From positions 1-64,000 of the forward strand of contig NZ_UNRC01000009.1 of the NCBI RefSeq assembly GCF_900537065.1: a DNA stretch of 64,000 nt, written 5' to 3'. Position 1 is the stretch's first letter; every line of letters starts with the position of its first letter. Of this stretch, positions 25,425 through 36,917 are shown piece by piece. Below the pieces are notes generated by a model. The model saw only the letters and a list, made by a program, of their open reading frames with translations, was not told the DNA's origin and made no database searches. This stretch comes from Sphingorhabdus sp. Alg239-R122. Lineage in GTDB: Bacteria > Pseudomonadota > Alphaproteobacteria > Sphingomonadales > Sphingomonadaceae. Made by a program: the position numbers and the translations under genes.

Positions 25425-25682
25425 ATGACGACCACAAAGACCATATTGACCGCAATTGTTGCCGCCAGTTTGATGACAGGCACGGCCTATGCCGATGATG
25501 GCGGCCGCAGCCAGGTCGTGACCACCGAAACGCAAAAGAGCGGCGGTGTGGCGGCATTGTTTGATCCGCTGCTTGATGTGCTGCGCGATATCCTTGGCAT
25601 TGATGACGGCAAAAGCGTCGGCGACGGCGGTGATGACCTGCTGGTCGTCAACAATGGCGATGGCTCCGATTTCGATTGGTAG
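25425..25682 (+). CDS. Small secreted protein, unknown
   Basis: The start ATG 25425 has AGGAG 7 bases upstream. The 85-residue protein has a signal peptide (KTILTAIVAASLMTGTAYA) and a mature part of about 60 residues, acidic and Gly/Asp rich at the end (SVGDGGDDLLVVNNGDGSD), possibly a calcium-binding tail. It is followed by a clear terminator at 25756. No family recognised. Confidence 0.7.
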   Translation: MTTTKTILTAIVAASLMTGTAYADDGGRSQVVTTETQKSGGVAALFDPLLDVLRDILGIDDGKSVGDGGDDLLVVNNGDGSDFDW

Positions 25683-25755
25683 GCGAGGAACAGCTTTCCC
25701 GCGCAGGATGGGCCAACATGGGGCATTTCCCCGTCCTGTTCCCGGGAATTCAGAG

Positions 25756-25785
25756 GGGCCGTACCAGCCATGGTGCGGCCCTTTT
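25756..25785 (+). terminator. Intrinsic terminator after the small secreted protein gene
   Basis: GGGCCGTACCA (25756-25766) pairs with TGGTGCGGCCC (25771-25781), ten Watson-Crick pairs and one G-T over a 4-base loop, followed by TTTT. Confidence 0.85.
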
Positions 25786-25900
25786 GGTGCGGTGGGAGTG
25801 GATGCTGGATTCCTGCCCCGCTTGCACACCGCGCAATTGATGATGGCCGCTGCTGCTGTTATCAAAGCCCGACATGGACAAAGCCTGTACATATAGCGCC

Positions 25901-26281
25901 ATGGAAGCGCCGCTGCTCGCCATTGGTGAGGCGGGGACGGACATTGTGCCCGCCGTCTATGACCGTTTCTTTACTCGCTTCCCCGAAGAACGCGCGAAGT
26001 TCCTCAATTTCGAAGCTGCGGCGGAGCGGATGGTGAACGAAACACTGGAAGCATTGGTCGGCCTGTCCGAAAACGCGTCATGGGCCGAAACCACGGTCAT
26101 CAACTTTGTCGACCTGCACCGTGATTATGGCGTGATAGCGCAGCGGGTTTATGCAGGCTTTGTCGATATCGTTGTGGAGGCGGTTGGCGAAGCGGCGGGC
26201 GATGCGTGGACGCCCGCGAGCAAGGCCGCATGGCACACACAGGCACAGCGGCTAAAGGCAATGATCGCAGCGGCGGGATAG
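25901..26281 (+). CDS. Globin-like protein
   Basis: The start is ATG 25901 (126 residues); an upstream ATG 25874 adds nine. The helical pattern and YDRFFTRFPEERAKFLNFEA plus TVINFVDLHRDYGVIAQRVY with its His are like single-domain globins (vertebrate-type class). The proximal His is uncertain, so heme binding is not assured. Role unknown. It is one of two globin genes in the window; the other is a truncated hemoglobin at 39038. Confidence 0.75.
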   Translation: MEAPLLAIGEAGTDIVPAVYDRFFTRFPEERAKFLNFEAAAERMVNETLEALVGLSENASWAETTVINFVDLHRDYGVIAQRVYAGFVDIVVEAVGEAAGDAWTPASKAAWHTQAQRLKAMIAAAG

Positions 26282-26408
26282 CGGCAAGCGCGGGGCGGGT
26301 GCGCTTAGCTTCCCTTAGCTTCGCACCCAGGAAGCTGTTCAATCCGCCAATGTAGGGCAAATCCTGTTGGACTTTCCCAACATATGTGGCCCTTACGCAC
26401 GGCCGCCA

Positions 26409-27434
26409 TTACGCTGCGCCGCTATCTGGCGTATCATCATTTGACGTATCATCATGTGGCAGGACATCGTCATCCACATGATCATCCATATCATCATGGG
26501 GGATGCCGTGTTTTTCATCAATGTGTCTTTCATCAAATTGTTCTGCGTCAAATTCATCGACAAAATCCGCAAGCTCTGCAAGGCCATATTCAGAATCCCC
26601 GAAATCCTCACGCCAGCCATTTTTTTCCCAGCTCTCGTCATCCCGGCTCTCATCGTCCCAGCTCTCATCGTCTTCATAATCCTTGCCCCGGGGCTCTTCA
26701 TCTTCGCCCTCTGCACACGCATGGGCATCATCAGGGCGGCCCAGCGCATCCAGCGCTTCGGGCAGCGGTGAATAGCCGGCGTTCCACTCCTCCGCCTTGG
26801 CGCGTTCGTCCAGGCTCAGCACGCTTTCGGTGCCCACGCCATAAATATCGCGGCGATGATGGCGCAGCAGGAACATCAGCAGCCGGTCGTTAATCTTGCG
26901 CTTCATGCCGCACATATTTCCATCGCGGTCGAACACCGGTTCGCGTATGCCGTTAATAGCGCGGGCAAAGGCGATATCGGTAAGCTGCCGCGATGCCTGT
27001 GCAATCGCCATGTCCCACGCCTTCGCAAAGCTTTCCGCGCCGGGCGCACGGCGCAGCTGATACGCACTGCGCGGTGTCATCCCCGCATCCGCCGCGGCCT
27101 CTATAACCAGACCGGTGTCGGCGAGCGCGGCAATAAAAACCTGTTGCCGCTGCGGCGTCCACCCCGAAGCGCTCACCCGTTTGCGTGGGACAGGGGCAAA
27201 ACCGGGACCGGCATCGGCGGACGTACGGGCGGCGATATCAGACGGCATCATATCCTGCGCCGCGTCGGCAATGCCGCGTGAGGCGCCGTGCGAGGCTATC
27301 GCAGGGCCACTATGCGGATGAGGCGGCTCTGCCGAACCACCTCCGCCACCGTGTGCATGAATGTCAAAAGGATCAAATTCCTCCGTTACAGGCGCGGAAT
27401 CCTCAAGGCGAGCGGGTGTATATGGTTTTGTCAT
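26409..27434 (-). CDS. Helix-turn-helix protein with acidic repetitive C-terminal tail
   Basis: This 341-residue protein has a low-complexity N-terminus, then a central conserved module: GWTPQRQQVFIAALADTG, EAAADAGMTPRSAYQLRR (a terminase small subunit-like HTH) and a His/Arg stretch near MKRKINDRLLMFLLRHHRRD. The last 90 residues are highly acidic with a DDESW/DDESR repeat encoded by imperfect tandem repeats near 26630-26680. The central module is widespread in sphingomonad hypothetical proteins. A DNA-binding role is likely; the acidic tail may mimic DNA or mediate partner binding. It lies next to the AT-rich module. Confidence 0.7.
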   Translation of the reverse strand: MTKPYTPARLEDSAPVTEEFDPFDIHAHGGGGGSAEPPHPHSGPAIASHGASRGIADAAQDMMPSDIAARTSADAGPGFAPVPRKRVSASGWTPQRQQVFIAALADTGLVIEAAADAGMTPRSAYQLRRAPGAESFAKAWDMAIAQASRQLTDIAFARAINGIREPVFDRDGNMCGMKRKINDRLLMFLLRHHRRDIYGVGTESVLSLDERAKAEEWNAGYSPLPEALDALGRPDDAHACAEGEDEEPRGKDYEDDESWDDESRDDESWEKNGWREDFGDSEYGLAELADFVDEFDAEQFDERHIDEKHGIPHDDMDDHVDDDVLPHDDTSNDDTPDSGAA

Positions 27435-27594
27435 GTCGCAGCATATAACCTATATGGTTATATGTAGGAAAGTGGATATATAGCACGCATTATCGCGTTC
27501 CTAGGCATGTCGTTTTAGCCGGGGTGGTGGTTGTGGGTATTTAGGGGTTAAGTAAACTGTTGGCGTAATCTCGTAATTTACCGTAATTTCTGGT

Positions 27595-28971
27595 TCAAAT
27601 TAGAGACCATTGTAATAGCCGTTGAATAATAACCTGGCTCCATCGCTCAGTCTTCAGCTTACCGTTTATAACATCGTCCTGCGACAGCATTTTGATGCTT
27701 CTTTCTCCAAATTCCTTTGTATCAACACGCACTTTCATAGTTTCAAAATCCACAAAGCATAAAGTCGCTATGGCAAAATGTTGTGGGTTTGGGTCTTTTG
27801 ACCTATCAAAAATACAGAGTGCGTCTTCAAAATTGGGTGCATAGTCGATCCCTAGTTCTTCTTTGATTTCTCTTTGAAGTGCAGTTTGGATGACTTCTAA
27901 ATTGGAGGCTCCATGATATTTGTCTTCACGACGCACATGTCCGCCAAAATAGAACAATATTTTTCCCTTTTCAGCAGATTTCTCGGAAGTTGCGCGACTT
28001 ACTTTCTTGCCGGCCAGCACCTTCTTTTTGTCCAATGATACGATGACACCGACTGGTATCGGTTGAAGCCATTGGTTATTCGCTTCAACTTCAGCCCGGT
28101 GTGCAAATTTCAATTCTGTTGAATCGATATTTTCAGTAGAGATTTTCCAGCTTATCTCATCAGCCACCACAAAATCGTCTTTTTCAAAATATGCTACTTT
28201 TTCTGAAACCAACGCATCAAGAGCTTGTAAAACATCTGTTGTTACTTTCAAACTTACTTTGTTTTGATCTTCGTTATCAGTATTAATGCTCTGCACTTGC
28301 TGAAAATGCTCAGAATATTCATCAATACAGTTATCAATAGACTTATTGTAACTTAAAAGAACACTCTTATTCATCACAGATCCTGAACGCCTAGTAAGTA
28401 AATTTGCGTATTCACGTTGTAGTGCGGTGTCAGGAGAAGCTTTCAGTGCATAAACTACGTCAATTTTTGAAGTCCATCTTTTTGACAAGAAAAAGTCTGT
28501 GAATACTTTAAAATTATCATCGTTCAGATAGCTTCTAGCTTTTTGCCATGTAAACCAACACACGGCATCAAAAAGCCCTCTGTCGAGTATAACTACATCG
28601 TACTCTTTGTTCTCATTGCTCATGATGCGGGCTAGTTCAGCCAATGCATGACAGCCTGTCCAAACATTAAAGTTTGGATCAAATTTATCTCTGATAGGAC
28701 AAATACTAGCCCTTTCGCTAAGAACTTTAACCCGGAACTTGTTGCGCTTTAAAAAAATGACCAATGAATTAATGCATGATGTTTTGCCAGATTTTGGTGT
28801 GCCACAAAACTCAATAATTATTGGGCGACGAGGTCGAACATCACGTTTTGCTTGCAACACAGATTTAGCTTTTGCTTCCAATCGCTCAATCTGTTCAGGT
28901 ATTTGATTTAGGCTTAGCAACGTATAATTTCCCCTATGATACTGCCTACTCGACCTCGGCTTTAATCTCAA
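27595..28971 (-). CDS. P-loop (deoxynucleoside/thymidylate kinase-like) and Nudix fusion protein
   Basis: This 458-residue protein combines two domains. The N-terminal part has Walker A GTPKSGKT (57-64), a DRG motif (130-132) following a VVIL strand, and a LID-like ALQREYANLLTRRSG, as in deoxynucleoside or dTMP kinases. The C-terminal part (about 300-458) is Nudix-like: GGHVRRED followed by the box E359-x7-R367-E368-I-K-E371-E372-L-G374-I375. The coding sequence is visibly AT-rich (28201-28260 has 20 G/C of 60; 27001-27060 in the neighbouring gene has 41). It overlaps the upstream four-TM gene by 26 bases. Function unknown; a nucleotide-signalling or defence role is inference. Confidence 0.8.
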   Translation of the reverse strand: MRLKPRSSRQYHRGNYTLLSLNQIPEQIERLEAKAKSVLQAKRDVRPRRPIIIEFCGTPKSGKTSCINSLVIFLKRNKFRVKVLSERASICPIRDKFDPNFNVWTGCHALAELARIMSNENKEYDVVILDRGLFDAVCWFTWQKARSYLNDDNFKVFTDFFLSKRWTSKIDVVYALKASPDTALQREYANLLTRRSGSVMNKSVLLSYNKSIDNCIDEYSEHFQQVQSINTDNEDQNKVSLKVTTDVLQALDALVSEKVAYFEKDDFVVADEISWKISTENIDSTELKFAHRAEVEANNQWLQPIPVGVIVSLDKKKVLAGKKVSRATSEKSAEKGKILFYFGGHVRREDKYHGASNLEVIQTALQREIKEELGIDYAPNFEDALCIFDRSKDPNPQHFAIATLCFVDFETMKVRVDTKEFGERSIKMLSQDDVINGKLKTERWSQVIIQRLLQWSLI

Positions 28972-29422
28972 AACGCCGGACCATTGTTCCTGTTATTGCT
29001 GCAGTCAACGCAGATGCCGTGGAGATATGAATCCAAAAAAACCAACTGAATCCACTAAATTCGTGTGCACTGCTCGCAATTATTCCGCAAATAACAACAA
29101 TAGAAAACATTGAAATCAACATAGCAAATAGAGGGCGGGTTAAGAAATAAGCGATAGTCGCCGCTTGTGAAGTCGGTGAAGAATTTATTTTAACAGTCAT
29201 AGCGAACTTGTCTTTATAAAGTTTGCGAATGTAATATAGACTAGAAAAGCAAATTGATGAATAGCTTGTAACTGCTGCTATTTGCTTCATTGAGATAGTG
29301 ATTGGGGGAGAATCCATCAACACAATTTGTCCCCACAAATAACAAACTATGCATATGGAGAGGATGAAAAAACAAAATAAAATCCAAAACGCTGTATCGC
29401 TTAGTTGCATCCCTTCTTTCAT
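28946..29422 (-). CDS. Four-TM membrane protein upstream of the kinase-Nudix gene
   Basis: This 158-residue protein has hydrophobic segments near residues 10-35, 46-64, 87-115 and 124-145. It is AT-rich like the next gene. Its 3' end overlaps the start of the kinase-Nudix gene by 26 bases, so the two are a translationally coupled pair with the membrane protein first. No recognised family and no catalytic residues seen. A pore or effector protein partnered with the kinase-Nudix sensor is a hypothesis from layout only. Confidence 0.75.
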   Translation of the reverse strand: MKEGMQLSDTAFWILFCFFILSICIVCYLWGQIVLMDSPPITISMKQIAAVTSYSSICFSSLYYIRKLYKDKFAMTVKINSSPTSQAATIAYFLTRPLFAMLISMFSIVVICGIIASSAHEFSGFSWFFWIHISTASALTAAITGTMVRRFEIKAEVE

Positions 29423-29474
29423 TTTTTTCTCCGTTTTTTCGGATATACCTAATCTAATTAAAGCGTAAGTAATA

Positions 29475-31557
<2,083 letters not shown>

Positions 31558-31712
31558 ATGGATGCAATGTAGGGCAAGCCTTGCCCTGTGTCCAGCAATG
31601 CCGATACACAATGTTGGTCATAATACACGTATTACACGCAGTTAGTCGAAGCCAGTTGGTGGCGGCGTGATAACTACTTGCATTCCAAATGCTTTGCATA
31701 TTAGCTGATGAC

Positions 31713-32657
31713 ATGAAAATATCCCGTCTTCCCCTCCTGTTCGCATTGGCTGGCTGCACTGCGTTTAGTTTTTCCATGCCCGTGTTGGCACAGCAAGAGC
31801 GTGCAGCAACTGGTGATGACGGTGACATTGTCATAGAAGGCCGCAGGGGCAGGACGCGGGATAAGATCAAGGTGCTTCTGGAAAAAGGGACTACAAAGCA
31901 GTTGGGCCGCTTTGAAAAAAAGATATGTCCCGGGGTATTGGGAATATCTGCCGACATGTCAGCGACATTTGTCCGCATCATCCGTGAAAACCTGGAAAAA
32001 GCGGAGATCGAACTGGATGCGGAGGATTGCGATGTGAATGCATTGCTGGTCTTTTCCGAAGAACCTGCACAGTTGATATCGATTTTGCATGAAGGAAAAC
32101 ATGAACTTTTTACCGGATTGCCCAAACGTGAGATCAAAAGGCTCAAGAAAGGCGGCGAGCAGATATATAGCTGGCAGGTCATCGAACAGCGCGGGCGCGG
32201 CGGCGAGAAGCTGCAAAGGGTAACTCAGATGAATGGCCGGCCGGTTGGCGGTAAAGACGGCGTGCTGATCGTAGAGGATATTGGTGTGTCCCGCATCTAT
32301 GAACGGACACGTGACGACATGGTGTTCGCAGTAGCCGTTATCGACGTTGACGCTATAGAGGGCAAAACGTTCCAACAGGTCGCGGATATTGCGACGCTTC
32401 ACCTTGCGCTGGATATTGCGCCTGAGGCAGCTGAAAGGGCCGAGAGCAATTCGATACTCACGTTATTTAATGAACGGGAAAATGATGCTGCGCCCGAGCG
32501 GATGTCGGATTTGGAATTTGCGACACTGAAAAATCTCTACAAGATCAAATCAAATAACTATAAGGCATTCAGGCAGTTAGGACGGGTTGCGAGCATGATC
32601 GAAAAAACAGAACGTTCCGATGCTGAAACAGGTCCTGCTGATTCCAGCAAAGAATAA
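31713..32657 (+). CDS. Secreted protein of unknown function
   Basis: The start ATG 31713 begins a signal peptide (ISRLPLLFALAGCTAFSFSM, cleaved after VLAQ). The mature part has about 285 residues, with the early sphingomonad-typical DIVIEGRRGR, one Cys pair (KKICPG, EDCDV) and a helical C-terminus. No family recognised. It is divergent from thiC and convergent with 32673. Confidence 0.75.
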   Translation: MKISRLPLLFALAGCTAFSFSMPVLAQQERAATGDDGDIVIEGRRGRTRDKIKVLLEKGTTKQLGRFEKKICPGVLGISADMSATFVRIIRENLEKAEIELDAEDCDVNALLVFSEEPAQLISILHEGKHELFTGLPKREIKRLKKGGEQIYSWQVIEQRGRGGEKLQRVTQMNGRPVGGKDGVLIVEDIGVSRIYERTRDDMVFAVAVIDVDAIEGKTFQQVADIATLHLALDIAPEAAERAESNSILTLFNERENDAAPERMSDLEFATLKNLYKIKSNNYKAFRQLGRVASMIEKTERSDAETGPADSSKE

Positions 32658-32672
32658 CTGATCTCATCCATA

Positions 32673-33590
32673 TTATTGCCGTTTCAGCACCGCCTGTCCC
32701 TTGGGATAGAGGATGGTGTAGCTTTGCGGCAGGGCGATGACCGTGCCGTCGCATTGTAGCGTGACCCTGGTGCGCTGGGCACTGCTGACGTCCATCAACC
32801 ATTTCTTGCCGGATTTTGACAGGGTCAGGCTGATGGCTCTGACCTGCTGGGCATCTGTACCTGTCAATGCGACAGGGATTGTTTCGCTGTCGGCCCAGCC
32901 TTCAAACCTGCTCTCCTTTGGCAGCATGCTGATGGCGGCGTCGATACGGATGGCGGCGGCATCTCCATCCAGCGCCGCCGCGCTATACTGGATATTCACA
33001 TGCGGTTGCAGCCCAGGGTTGGGAACGGCTAGGCTATCATCCTCAATCGCGGTAACAGGTGCAGGCAGCGTGCGCGCCGGATGCGGGGGGTAGGGATAAC
33101 CTACATTCTTACCGGTAATACGGTTATATCGGACGATCTGGCCGGTTGGTACAATCGCCTCATATTTACCATCATCGTCCGCATCGACCAGGCAGTTCAT
33201 CCGGTATCGCCCCTTTGGCTCGCCCGTCAGGTCGGTGCGTTTTTCCGGTGTGCACATATGGATTTCAGCGCCCACCATATATTCGCGGAACACGGTGGGA
33301 TTTTTCTTTTTGGGTGCGGCCGCAATGGTATCATCGGACAGGCGGAACTTGCGGTATTGCAGCGCGCGCTGGTCAGTGAGCAGCACTGCGCCCTTTTTGA
33401 ACTGCGCATTATGCGCCGTGACAGGCTGTGCAGCTGCTATGCCTGTGAAAATTTCCGCAATGCTGTTGTTGAGCCGGTTGCAGTCAAATTCCGGCGGCTG
33501 TTCCTGCGCTGATAGCGGGCCCAGTGCCACCGCTACAACCAGCGCCAGTGTGCCCGCGCGGGCATGTCCATGGGGGGATATGGTCAGCAT
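32673..33590 (-). CDS. Secreted protein of unknown function
   Basis: This 305-residue protein has an N-terminal signal peptide (LALVVAVALGPLSAQ) and a beta-rich mature part with a few Cys (FDCNRL, IHMCTPEK, RMNCLVD, LQCDGT). A DADDDGKYEA loop could bind calcium. I do not recognise the family. Ends 15 bases from the convergent neighbour. Confidence 0.72.
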   Translation of the reverse strand: MLTISPHGHARAGTLALVVAVALGPLSAQEQPPEFDCNRLNNSIAEIFTGIAAAQPVTAHNAQFKKGAVLLTDQRALQYRKFRLSDDTIAAAPKKKNPTVFREYMVGAEIHMCTPEKRTDLTGEPKGRYRMNCLVDADDDGKYEAIVPTGQIVRYNRITGKNVGYPYPPHPARTLPAPVTAIEDDSLAVPNPGLQPHVNIQYSAAALDGDAAAIRIDAAISMLPKESRFEGWADSETIPVALTGTDAQQVRAISLTLSKSGKKWLMDVSSAQRTRVTLQCDGTVIALPQSYTILYPKGQAVLKRQ

Positions 33591-33632
33591 GTGCTATATT
33601 TAGCGGGCCTGTATACCTGCCGCAATGGCGGC

Positions 33633-33974
33633 TTAGCCAGATGCGCCGGTTTTTACACCTGCGCGCTCCAGCTCGGGCCCGATCCGTCCGGTCAGCCACA
33701 GGAAATACATTTTGAAATCTGCGGCCAATGACCAGAGCGGATATGTGAAAGTGGCGGGGCGGTTTTTTTCGACACGAAAATGCGCCAGCCAGGCAAAGAA
33801 ATAACCCGCCACGGGCATAGCCAGCAGCCATAGCCATTTCCCGGACAGGACAGCATAAAAAGCCACGGCGATAACCAGCGTTGTGCCAATATAATGCAGG
33901 CTGCGGGTCCGCGGCTTGCTGTGCTCCCGCAGGTAGAATGGCCAGAATGTTTCAAATGACTGATATTCGCGCAT
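33633..33974 (-). CDS. Mpo1/DUF962 family membrane protein
   Basis: This 113-residue protein matches DUF962, homologous to yeast Mpo1 (a 2-hydroxy fatty acid dioxygenase): SFETFWPFYLREHSKP, LHYIGTTLVI, and FAWLAHFRVEKNRPATF with TYPLWSLAAD. The conserved His residues (REH, LHY, AHF) are the proposed iron ligands. If active it could shorten 2-hydroxy fatty acids, which are common in sphingomonad sphingolipids. Activity is inference from the family. Confidence 0.9.
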   Translation of the reverse strand: MREYQSFETFWPFYLREHSKPRTRSLHYIGTTLVIAVAFYAVLSGKWLWLLAMPVAGYFFAWLAHFRVEKNRPATFTYPLWSLAADFKMYFLWLTGRIGPELERAGVKTGASG

Positions 33975-34093
33975 GATGTCCTCGTACTATTTACCCGGTA
34001 TTATATGCACAAAAAGAAAGAGCGCAAAACAAACCGGTGTTTCGCGCTCTTGCGGGCTACTAAACCCGTTTTTGCAGGAACGGTGATCAGGGC

Positions 34094-35899
34094 CTATCCA
34101 TTGCCTTTTTCATTATCGGTAGCCTTGGGCCCCGATTGGCTGGTTTTTGGTTGGGGCCTGCTGCGTTGCGTAGGTCGCGGCTTCGCTGGTGCCGGTTTGG
34201 CAAGCGCAGGTGATGGCTTTGTTTCTGCCTTCTGCGTAGCCTTGCCCGCATCACTATCACCCTGAGCTGTGGCCCCCGCGACCAGGTTGTCAAGCGACTG
34301 GCCATCAAGGCCCAGCTCTTTCATCAGCCCGTCAATAACAGGCGCCTGCGCGCGGTAGGACAGCGCCGCGGATACAGCGTCAGTGGCAAGATTGCCCGAA
34401 CCGCCGCCAGCCGGCGCATTGCCGGAACCACTGCCAGCCCCGCCGCCATTTTGCGTGATGCCATCGACCTGTACGATTTTGATCGAGTCAATCGCCTCCA
34501 TTGGTTTTGCCGCTTCCTTGACCACGTTGGGCAGGACATTCAGCAGCGCCAGCTTGGTCTGCAGCGAAATCTGGTCAGATGACAGGATGTTTGCCGCTTC
34601 ATTGACTGCTTTTTGACCCGCCGCTTCGACTTCGAAACGAACGCGGGCTGCATCGGCGCGCAGTTTTTCCGCTTCGGATTCACCCTGTGCTTCCAGCCGC
34701 AATGCCTCGGCACGGTTGGACGATGCTTCTTTCTCTGCTTCGGCTTCAACCTTGACGGAGATAGCCTCACGTTCAGCTTCTTTCGATGCTTCGATCAGTT
34801 CGATGCGTTTCTGACGATCGGCAATCTCGGTTTCACGCGATGTTGCGACCTGTTCTTCAGCAGCCACTGCCTTGGCGCGCGCCTCGTCGGCTTCGGCCTT
34901 GGCATGGCTTTCTTCACGCGACTTGTTCTGGATAGCAATCTGCTGTTCCTGACGTGCAATCTCGATCGATTGCTGCTGGGAAATGCGTTTTTCCTCGACG
35001 GTACGATCCGCTTCGATCTGCCGTGAATCAACTTGCTGTTTAGCACTAATCCGCGCTTCATCGGCTTCACGTCCGCGCTCTGCCTGCTGCGTTGCGACTT
35101 CAGACGTTTGTGCCGCGCGGCGAACTTCGACTTCACGTTCCTGTTCGAGGCGTGCAAATTCATTGTCACGGCTGATTTCAAACGACCGTTGATCGGCTTC
35201 AAGGTTCTTGGTTTCCATCTGCACGCGGGTATCCTGCTCGATATCGTTGCGCGCTTTCTTGCGCAGTTCAATCTGCTCGGTGAGCTTGGTCAGGCCTTCG
35301 GCGTCAAACGCGTTATTGGCGTTGAAATGTTCGATGCTGGTCTGGTCAAGCCCGGTCAGCGAAACCGATTCCAGTTCCAGGCCGTTCATGGCCAGGTCGT
35401 TGGAGGAAACCTGCTGCACTTTCTGAACGAAATCGGCGCGCTGTTCGTGCAGTTCGTTCATCGTCATGCCGGCGGCGACGGAACGCAGCGCATCGACGAA
35501 CTTGCCTTCGACCAAATCCTTCAGCGCTTCGGGCTGCATGGTGCGCAGGCCGAGCGTTTGTGCCGCCATGGCAAGTGCCTCGCTGTCGGGGCGCACACGG
35601 ACATAGAATTCCGCCTTCACGTCGATCCGCAAGCGGTCGAGCGTAATCAGCGCATCTGCGTTTTTGCGTTCCACCGCAAGACGTACGGTATTCATATTCA
35701 CTGGCATGGTTTCGTGCAGTACGGGTAGTACCATTGCGCCGCCGTTCATCACGACTTTCTCTCCGCCAAAACCGGTGCGGACGAATGCGATTTCCTTGGT
35801 CGCGCGGCGGTATAGCCGGGTAATGATGATCGCCAATATGATAAAGGCCACGACGGGCACGCCCACAAAAAGGGTCAAACTGGATAAACTCTCAAGCAT
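34094..35899 (-). CDS. yqiK: Flotillin family protein (YqiK-like)
   Basis: This 601-residue protein has an N-terminal TM helix (about 8-30), an SPFH/band-7 domain (about 35-220), and a long Glu/Ala/Arg-rich coiled coil (about 230-430). A glycine-rich region and a Lys/Pro/Gln basic tail follow. This is the bacterial flotillin layout (membrane microdomain scaffold). It lies 159 bases after yqiJ on the same strand, the usual yqiJ-yqiK pair. Confidence 0.93.
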   Translation of the reverse strand: MLESLSSLTLFVGVPVVAFIILAIIITRLYRRATKEIAFVRTGFGGEKVVMNGGAMVLPVLHETMPVNMNTVRLAVERKNADALITLDRLRIDVKAEFYVRVRPDSEALAMAAQTLGLRTMQPEALKDLVEGKFVDALRSVAAGMTMNELHEQRADFVQKVQQVSSNDLAMNGLELESVSLTGLDQTSIEHFNANNAFDAEGLTKLTEQIELRKKARNDIEQDTRVQMETKNLEADQRSFEISRDNEFARLEQEREVEVRRAAQTSEVATQQAERGREADEARISAKQQVDSRQIEADRTVEEKRISQQQSIEIARQEQQIAIQNKSREESHAKAEADEARAKAVAAEEQVATSRETEIADRQKRIELIEASKEAEREAISVKVEAEAEKEASSNRAEALRLEAQGESEAEKLRADAARVRFEVEAAGQKAVNEAANILSSDQISLQTKLALLNVLPNVVKEAAKPMEAIDSIKIVQVDGITQNGGGAGSGSGNAPAGGGSGNLATDAVSAALSYRAQAPVIDGLMKELGLDGQSLDNLVAGATAQGDSDAGKATQKAETKPSPALAKPAPAKPRPTQRSRPQPKTSQSGPKATDNEKGNG

Positions 35900-36058
35900 A
35901 TTTTCTCTCTTTCATTTTGCGCCTGTCTGCGTCTGATTTCCAATGGGTTTTGGCCAAGAGAATCGGTGCTGCGACAAGGCAGTTGTTGATAAACTAACAA
36001 TTTTCGGTGGCCATGCGACTCTTTAATCATATGGCCGTATTTGGGTCTCGAGCGTCCG

Positions 36059-36712
36059 TCAGTCGCCCAGTTGCGGCACATTTGCATTGCCGCGTGAAAT
36101 TGCCCGGAACTTGCGTCCTTCTCGGGCTGTGAGGAGCACTTCCTCGCCTTCATTCAATATCTGGCCTGCATTATCGGGTTCGACCATGATATAGTGGTGA
36201 TGGCCGTGCACATCGGTCACCTTGGCACGCGCGGGGGAGCCTGTTTGCGCACGGCCCGTCTGAATTACCGCGAAACGGCCGATCAGCGACCCGACATTGA
36301 CCGCAGTCGTTTCATCTTGCGGGATGATGCGCGACAAGGGCCGTGATAACAAGCCAGTGAGCGGGAGCGCTGTCACAGCGGCGATCGGTGCAGCCAGCCA
36401 TGGGCTGAGTAGAGCCCCGGTCAGGTTTTCGATAAACTGTTGTCCGGCAAGGCCAATCATGCCAAACAATGCCAAGAATAGCACCAGCAGCATCATGAGC
36501 GGCAGCCGGCCCAGACCCAACATGGCGAGCAGGCCATCGGCAGGACCGCTCGCATCAAAATCTGCGTCCATATCCATGTCAATGTCCAGGTCGACATCCA
36601 GATCGGGACTGAGGTCGCCCAGCCCAATAGCCTGCAGTACGCCCAGCGCAATCATCAGCAGTAACGCCCCGGTGAAAATCAGGTTTTCATCGAGTAACCA
36701 GAAATCAAACAC
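36059..36712 (-). CDS. yqiJ: YqiJ family (OB-fold, DUF1449) inner membrane protein
   Basis: This 217-residue protein has N-terminal TM helices, an acidic loop (LDVDLDIDMDMDADFD), two further helices, and a C-terminal OB-fold-like region (GSLIGRFAVIQTGRA, KVTDVHGHHHYIMVEPDN, EGEEVLLTAREGRKFRAI). It is an NfeD-like partner of the flotillin, and its gene directly precedes yqiK as expected. Confidence 0.92.
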   Translation of the reverse strand: MFDFWLLDENLIFTGALLLMIALGVLQAIGLGDLSPDLDVDLDIDMDMDADFDASGPADGLLAMLGLGRLPLMMLLVLFLALFGMIGLAGQQFIENLTGALLSPWLAAPIAAVTALPLTGLLSRPLSRIIPQDETTAVNVGSLIGRFAVIQTGRAQTGSPARAKVTDVHGHHHYIMVEPDNAGQILNEGEEVLLTAREGRKFRAISRGNANVPQLGD

Positions 36713-36917
36713 GCGTTATAACCCTCTCTAAGCAGCGGCTATTTGCGCCTGCTGTCTATATGAATATGGGATGAACATGGCGCGATTTCAAGATGTGCGA
36801 TACCGATTTTCGCACGGTTATCGCACCTACTGTAACAATCCATATCCTGACATACGCTATTGCGCATATCGCGGCTGTGCATTAGCGTTTCGGTAAATAT
36901 ACAAGGGGAGTTTACAT

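Noticed and set aside
27435-29474. Attachment-site repeats bounding the AT-rich module
   Set aside because: I looked for direct repeats at both edges and found none convincing; no integrase or tRNA edge is present.
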